Source of the DNA: an uncultured Clostridia bacterium
Lineage (GTDB): Bacteria; Bacillota; Clostridia; Oscillospirales; Ruminococcaceae
DNA length: 34,753 nucleotides
Direction of reading: 5' to 3'
Assembly: GCA_947627005.1 (NCBI GenBank)
Contig: CANQUJ010000020.1
Location: 1-34,753 of the forward strand
Below, one piece after another: positions 33,343-34,753 of this stretch (positions within the stretch are counted from its first letter, which is position 1; every line of letters begins with the position of its first letter). A program made the translations under genes and the position numbers. The notes below the pieces were generated by a model that did no database searches, was not told where the DNA came from, and saw only the letters and a list, made by a program, of their open reading frames with translations.

Positions 33343-33543
33343 TTACAATGCTTCCTCTATGCCGAACATACTCGCGACGGCCTCTTCGTCTTTCATCTCG
33401 CGTTTTTTATCGCCACCCCCTGTCCAGTCCAAACATTTGGACTTCAAGGCCGATTTGAAAAAAATTTTTTCGGAAGTTGCACTGTTTTGTGCAACTTTTG
33501 CCGTTTTCGGGGGTATAAGTGAGGGCGGTTGCAAAATGCGCAA
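33343..33543 (-). pseudogene. Probable 3' remnant of an unidentified minus-strand gene
   Basis: An open frame of up to 66 residues ends DKKREMKDEEAVASMFG-IEEAL and is followed by a clear terminator. The C-terminal 25-30 residues look protein-like (charged, helical), while the upstream part runs through short palindromes and has no ribosome-binding site at its ATG. I therefore read it as the tail of a truncated gene, with the break near 33430. I do not recognise the family. Confidence 0.35.
33429..33495. repeat. Two short palindromes near the rearrangement junction
   Basis: GTCCAAA-CA-TTTGGAC (33429-33444) and AGTTGCAC-TGTTTT-GTGCAACT (33474-33495) are perfect inverted repeats in a gene-free stretch (33440-33580) before a small ORF. 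Such pairs occur in mobile-element transfer origins and in regulatory sites; no assignment can be made from sequence alone. Confidence 0.5.
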
Positions 33544-33580
33544 AGTTCAGCCCTCGAAAAAAACGAAAGGATTACAAAAT

Positions 33581-33685
33581 ATGGAAAATAACATCAACTG
33601 GCAGTCGCCGACCCCGATTCGCGCGAGCGCCGACAGCATGATAACGGGGGTTTTCTTTTTTTCGCCAGCTTTTTGCAGACCGTGA
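33581..33685 (+). pseudogene. Truncated small ORF resembling transposon-encoded TnpW-type proteins
   Basis: An ATG with AAAGGA eight bases upstream opens MENNINWQSPTPIRASADSM; after about 22 residues the frame enters the antisense of the response regulator (GVFFFSPAFCRP, stop). The start is gene-like, whereas the end is accidental, so the gene appears cut by a rearrangement. The N-terminal style recalls short TnpW-type proteins of clostridial conjugative transposons; that is a weak, memory-based match. Confidence 0.35.
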
Positions 33686-33866
33686 ATCCGTCTGTCTGCG
33701 GCATCATAATGTCGAGAATGATCAGGTCGTAATCGTTCTCGCCGCATAGCCGAAGCGCTTCTATGCCGTTGTCCGCTGCGTCGATGGTATGACCCTCGTG
33801 CTCCGCAAAGCGGGAAATAAGTTCTACAATATCCCTTTCGTCATCGACAGCCAATAGGTAAGCCAT
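33622..33866 (-). pseudogene. Truncated and frameshifted two-component response regulator (receiver domain only)
   Basis: From the ATG at 33866 (AGGAGAG upstream) it reads MAYLLAVDDERDIVELISRF, with acidic pair Asp8/Asp9, and phospho-acceptor Asp52 in LIILDIMMPQTDGF. After KKLAKK the frame is lost at a run of seven A (33656-33662 on the complement). One extra A would restore KKKTPVIMLSALAR, the expected beta-4/Thr region. Similarity then stops near 33622, where the small plus-strand ORF begins. The rest of the receiver, the DNA-binding domain and any sensor kinase gene are missing. The frameshift could be a sequencing or assembly slip, but the truncation could not. Confidence 0.8.
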
Positions 33867-33967
33867 ATGTTCTCTCTCCTAAACAACGCAAAACGCAAAC
33901 CGCCGCTCGGACGGTCTGCCGTTTCGCAAATTCTGTTTTTATTGCTTTTTATGCGCGGGGGTGCCTT

Positions 33968-34333
33968 TTATTGGTGATAGCTCGAGCCGCGCTGCTGTCC
34001 TGTCTGATAGCTGTACCCGGACATATCCCATGTGCCGTCGTCGTCGCCTTGACGGTAAGACGCGCCTCTCTGCTGTCCGCCGACATAGCTGTAAGCCGCC
34101 GCAGCCTCTTCGGAGTAGGGGGTCTCGCCTATGCCGTTCTCCGCAAGGAAAGCGTCCTGCTCCTCTTCGGGGAGTTCTTCCGCCTGTGCGTAAAGTTCAT
34201 TGCGCGAGGCGCTGCGCTGTCTCCCGATAAGATAGCCGAAAGCGTCGTATTCGGCGGCAAATGCGGTCGAGCACCCCGCCGACAGTACGAAAACCGCCGC
34301 CACAGCGGTTATAACTATTGATTTTTTCTTCAC
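33968..34333 (-). CDS. Secreted small protein with three G-x-Q-R-x-x-S repeats
   Basis: A 121-residue protein of unknown function. The start is a GTG at 34333 with AAAGGTGG upstream. A signal peptide (MKKKSIVITAVAAVFVLSAG, then CSTAFA-AEY) fits signal peptidase I cleavage after AFA; the Cys lacks a proper lipobox. The mature chain has repeats GYLIGRQRSAS, YVGGQQRGASYRQ and YQTGQQRGSSYHQ around acidic spacers (EELPEEEQDAF, GDDDGTWDMSG), and ends with the third repeat. It lies about 100 bases upstream of the response regulator remnant on the same strand, so the two were probably co-transcribed. A peptide precursor, surface or signalling role is inference. Confidence 0.72.
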   Translation of the reverse strand: MKKKSIVITAVAAVFVLSAGCSTAFAAEYDAFGYLIGRQRSASRNELYAQAEELPEEEQDAFLAENGIGETPYSEEAAAAYSYVGGQQRGASYRQGDDDGTWDMSGYSYQTGQQRGSSYHQ

Positions 34334-34384
34334 GGTTTATACCACCTTTCATAATTCCGACCTCTGTCGGTAATTACAGAATAA

Positions 34385-34417
34385 ACCGCGAGTTAGGAAT
34401 ACTCGTGGCGGTTTTTT
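34385..34417. terminator. Terminator-like hairpin upstream of the secreted-protein gene
   Basis: ACCGCGAGT and ACTCGTGGCGGT form a stem with one bulged base. Reading plus, six T follow, and reading minus, TTTATT follows. Since the plus strand has no gene here, it may end minus-strand transcription from the helicase remnant. A small CCGAC/GTCGG hairpin (34358-34371) lies in the leader. Confidence 0.4.
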
Positions 34418-34571
34418 GGAATCCGTGTGGAATTTTTTAATTATTATCTTAGGAGACTCTGCGGTATCACCGCGGTGTTATCTCATAGCCCCTGCTTTCC
34501 ATTGTGCGCAAAACAACAAACCGCGCGGCGTGCCTTTCAAATATTCGGACATAAGCAATTTGCATATTCAG

Positions 34572-34727
34572 TTACTTAAGAATCAGTGTGTCACTTTCGG
34601 AAATAATGTAGATTTTCTTCATCGCGCGTGTCATTGCAACATAAAACTCTTTGGCAGAAAGGGGCGTTTTCATATCTATTATAACACAATTTTTCGATGT
34701 TGTAAAGTCTGTGTTTTGCCGAAAAAT
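34572..34727 (-). pseudogene. C-terminal tail of a UvrD/Rep-like superfamily 1 helicase
   Basis: The minus-strand frame from 34727 to the TAA at 34572 encodes 51 residues including VIIDMKTPLSAKEFYVAMTR and AMKKIYIIS. The FYVAMTRA segment is the motif VI signature of UvrD-type helicases (usually YVALTRAK). An in-frame TGA at 34730-34728 cuts it off upstream, and the adjacent frame is open only briefly, so this is a frameshifted or decayed gene end; the window stops 23 bases further on. The 34418-34571 stretch holds no gene. Confidence 0.6.
34678..34706 (-). promoter_or_regulatory. Promoter-like sequence inside the helicase remnant
   Basis: On the minus strand TTTACA (34706-34701), 17 bases, TATAAT (34683-34678) lie a few bases before an ATG (34673) that would give a 33-residue peptide. 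It may be a chance match in AT-rich coding sequence. Confidence 0.35.
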
Positions 34728-34753
34728 TCAGGATTTGCGCCCATTTGCGACTA

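Noticed and set aside
33077-33685. 202-residue plus-strand frame running from the XRE gene into the junction
   Set aside because: It is antisense to the regulator, then crosses palindromes and a promoter region; only its last 34 codons have a ribosome-binding site, and those are described separately.
33971-34321. 116-residue plus-strand frame opposite the secreted protein
   Set aside because: The minus-strand frame has a signal peptide, repeats and ribosome-binding site; the plus frame has none.

Overview
The window looks like a chromosomal contig from an anaerobic, fairly GC-rich member of the Clostridia, most likely an Oscillospiraceae/Ruminococcaceae-type gut bacterium. The evidence is an oxygen-independent class III ribonucleotide reductase, a Prp protease beside an N-terminally extended L27 (the Firmicutes arrangement), mini-ribonuclease III, an ECF-type transporter module, ClpE-like chaperone architecture, and frequent TTG and GTG starts with strong Shine-Dalgarno sequences. 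The species cannot be named from the sequence.

Left part (1-6.0 kb): nrdD carrying a fused C-terminal redoxin domain, then a thioredoxin-reductase-like flavoprotein, a GNAT acetyltransferase, an orphan type IV prepilin-like protein and a DEDDh exonuclease. Two inverted copies of a roughly 240-bp multi-hairpin repeat (2712-2962 and 5801-6037) bracket the genes from trxB to the exonuclease. Middle part (6.0-18.4 kb): one tightly packed plus-strand cluster, ruvC-ruvA-ruvB, a degenerate phosphohexomutase, an RNA-methyltransferase-like gene, ecfA1-ecfA2-ecfT, truA, a DUF5711-like membrane protein, a CvpA-family protein and a ClpE-like AAA+ unfoldase. Many of its genes overlap, it has one clear promoter at 6063, and no terminator is visible inside it. 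Next (18.5-21.3 kb): a promoter, an L21-type leader, rplU-prp-rpmA, obgE and mrnC, closed by a bidirectional terminator.

From 21.3 to 27.2 kb a minus-strand metal-resistance pair (ArsR/CadC-type sensor plus zinc/cadmium P1B-ATPase, with promoter and operator readable) diverges from a heterodimeric ABC exporter. From 27.3 to 32.1 kb lies the str region, rpsL-rpsG-fusA-tuf, with separate strong promoters before rpsL and tuf.

Right part (32.1-34.75 kb) is an accessory region: a third partial multi-hairpin repeat, 53-bp tandem hairpin repeats, a membrane-anchored XRE regulator coupled to an unlisted 59-residue membrane peptide, then gene wreckage. The wreckage comprises a 3' remnant with its own terminator, a truncated and frameshifted response regulator fused head-on to a transposon-type small ORF, a secreted protein with three GxQRGxSY-like repeats, and the C-terminal tail of a UvrD-like helicase. 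It resembles the decayed boundary of an integrative element. The best candidates for undescribed biology are the secreted repeat protein, the multi-hairpin repeat family with pairing-preserving substitutions, the degenerate phosphohexomutase, and the switch-like double hairpin in front of ruvC.
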